Shown here in pieces: positions 5,754 to 6,112 of a stretch of 6,112 bases of DNA (positions are counted from its first letter, which is position 1; every line of letters starts with the position of its first letter). The stretch is taken from positions 1 through 6,112 of the forward strand of contig DAOVDN010000077.1 in NCBI GenBank assembly GCA_030669465.1, written 5' to 3'. The translations under genes were made by a program, and so were the position numbers. Origin of the DNA: Desulfobacterales bacterium (GTDB taxonomy: Bacteria; Desulfobacterota; Desulfobacteria; Desulfobacterales; ETH-SRB1). Under the pieces are notes generated by a model. The model was not told the origin of the DNA and did not search any database. It worked only from the letters and a program-made list of their open reading frames with translations.

Positions 5754-5782
5754 TTGACAATCAAAATGTTGGGTGATAATAA
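5754..5782 (+). promoter_or_regulatory. Sigma-70 type promoter for aprB
   Basis: A perfect TTGACA (5754-5759) is followed by GATAAT (5775-5780, 15-bp spacer) or, with a 17-bp spacer, TAATAA (5777-5782) behind an extended-10 style TG at 5774. Start of transcription would be near 5788, giving a leader of about 215 nt before aprB. This is the best promoter-like sequence in the window and fits the strong expression expected for APS reductase in a sulfate reducer. Confidence 0.6.
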
Positions 5783-5839
5783 CTATCCCGGTTTGTATAT
5801 AACTTATCCTTTTGATTTTAAAGGATATTTTTTTGTATT

Positions 5840-5864
5840 TTGCGCTATGTTTTGTGCTATGTTT
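5840..5864 (+). promoter_or_regulatory. Tandem TTGYGCTATGTTT direct repeat in aprB leader
   Basis: TTGCGCTATGTTT (5840-5852) and TTGTGCTATGTTT (5852-5864) form a 12-bp period repeat with one mismatch, about 55 to 75 bases after the predicted transcription start. It may be an operator or RNA element; no known regulator word was recognised. A weak GGCC/GGCC hairpin follows at 5880-5902. Confidence 0.3.
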
Positions 5865-5991
5865 AAAATTTAAAAATCGGCCAAAGAGGTGTTTTTTAGG
5901 CCACTATTTTATGAAGGGAGGTGCACAGGAAACCTAAATTTGTATCGAAAATGGAATTGGCGGTAAACAAAAATACTTACAAAGCAAAATT

Positions 5992-5998
5992 AGGAGGT
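5992..5998 (+). promoter_or_regulatory. Ribosome binding site of aprB
   Basis: AGGAGGT, 7 bases before the ATG at 6006, is a near-perfect Shine-Dalgarno with ideal spacing. It fixes the aprB start. Confidence 0.92.
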
Positions 5999-6005
5999 AT
6001 AATTA

Positions 6006-6112
6006 ATGCCAAGTTTTGTAATTTCAGAGAAATGTGACGGCTGCAAAGGCGGGGAGAAGACAGCATGTATGTACATTTGTCCCAACGACCTGATGGTTCT
6101 GGACCCTAACGA
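6006..6112 (+). CDS. aprB: Adenylylsulfate (APS) reductase beta subunit, N-terminal part
   Basis: The first 35 codons of aprB, cut by the right edge. The translation is MPSFVISEKCDGCKGGEKTA then CMYICPNDLMVLDPN, the conserved N-terminus of the dissimilatory APS reductase beta subunit. The first cluster motif C10-x2-C13-x7-C21-x3-C25-P binds one [4Fe-4S] cluster; the second cluster motif lies outside. AprB carries electrons to the FAD subunit AprA, which reduces APS to sulfite and AMP in the cytoplasm during sulfate respiration. The complete family protein is about 145-165 residues, and aprA normally follows directly. The gene starts behind a strong Shine-Dalgarno and its own strong promoter with a long leader. 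This gene identifies the organism as a sulfate (or sulfur) metabolising anaerobe. Confidence 0.95.
   Translation, partial: MPSFVISEKCDGCKGGEKTACMYICPNDLMVLDPN

Noticed and set aside
5921..6037. GTG-started 38-residue frame overlapping aprB
   Set aside because: The purine tract abuts the GTG with no spacing, the frame overlaps aprB in another frame, and no family is recognised.

Overview
The window looks like chromosomal DNA from a sulfate-reducing bacterium, most likely a Desulfobacterota (deltaproteobacterial) member. The strongest clue is the right edge. A start codon at 6006 behind a near-perfect Shine-Dalgarno opens a reading frame beginning MPSFVISEKCDGCKGGEK, the N-terminus of AprB, the iron-sulfur beta subunit of dissimilatory adenylylsulfate (APS) reductase. 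Moderate GC, AT-rich intergenic stretches and short-word repeat families in the spacers fit an anaerobic deltaproteobacterium. The lineage is an inference from aprB and general style.

Layout, left to right. A nucleoside (cytidine/adenosine-type) deaminase is cut by the left edge (1-174, minus). A spacer follows with an imperfect inverted repeat built on the word CACGAAA (204-292). Next is a small stand-alone protein resembling the HsdR N-terminal nuclease domain but without a recognisable ExK pair (321-854, minus). A divergent 144-bp region separates it from a plus-strand run: dgt (dGTP triphosphohydrolase, 999-2054), then two cysteine-cluster proteins of the YkgJ/CxxCxxCC type (2066-2695 and 2682-3467). 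These three are 11 bp apart and 14 bp overlapping, so they probably form one operon.

The operon ends 2 bp from the end of a convergent short-chain dehydrogenase-like gene (3470-4285, minus), whose catalytic lysine appears to be asparagine. Upstream of it, 4286-4641 holds no credible gene but carries a striking 7-bp minisatellite in two opposed blocks (4354-4384 and 4481-4571), like the ends of a small 225-bp element. A third cysteine-cluster gene (4642-5373, minus) is a close paralogue of 2682-3467, with the same spacing of its eight family cysteines.

The 632-bp spacer 5374-6005 has two parts. Its left half (5382-5530) is a mosaic of short direct repeats. Its right half is the aprB control region: a TTGACA promoter, a leader of roughly 215 nt, short direct repeats that could be operators, an orphan Shine-Dalgarno and the true aprB ribosome binding site.

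How the parts may work together: deaminase and dGTPase act on nucleotides or tRNA, and the HsdR-like protein is a nuclease-fold relative. Three metal-binding cysteine-cluster proteins lie around them. Nothing here proves a new defence or repair system. The most unusual signals are the degenerate active sites of two otherwise intact proteins, the matched cysteine-cluster paralogues, and the density of unrelated short-word repeats in three of the spacers.
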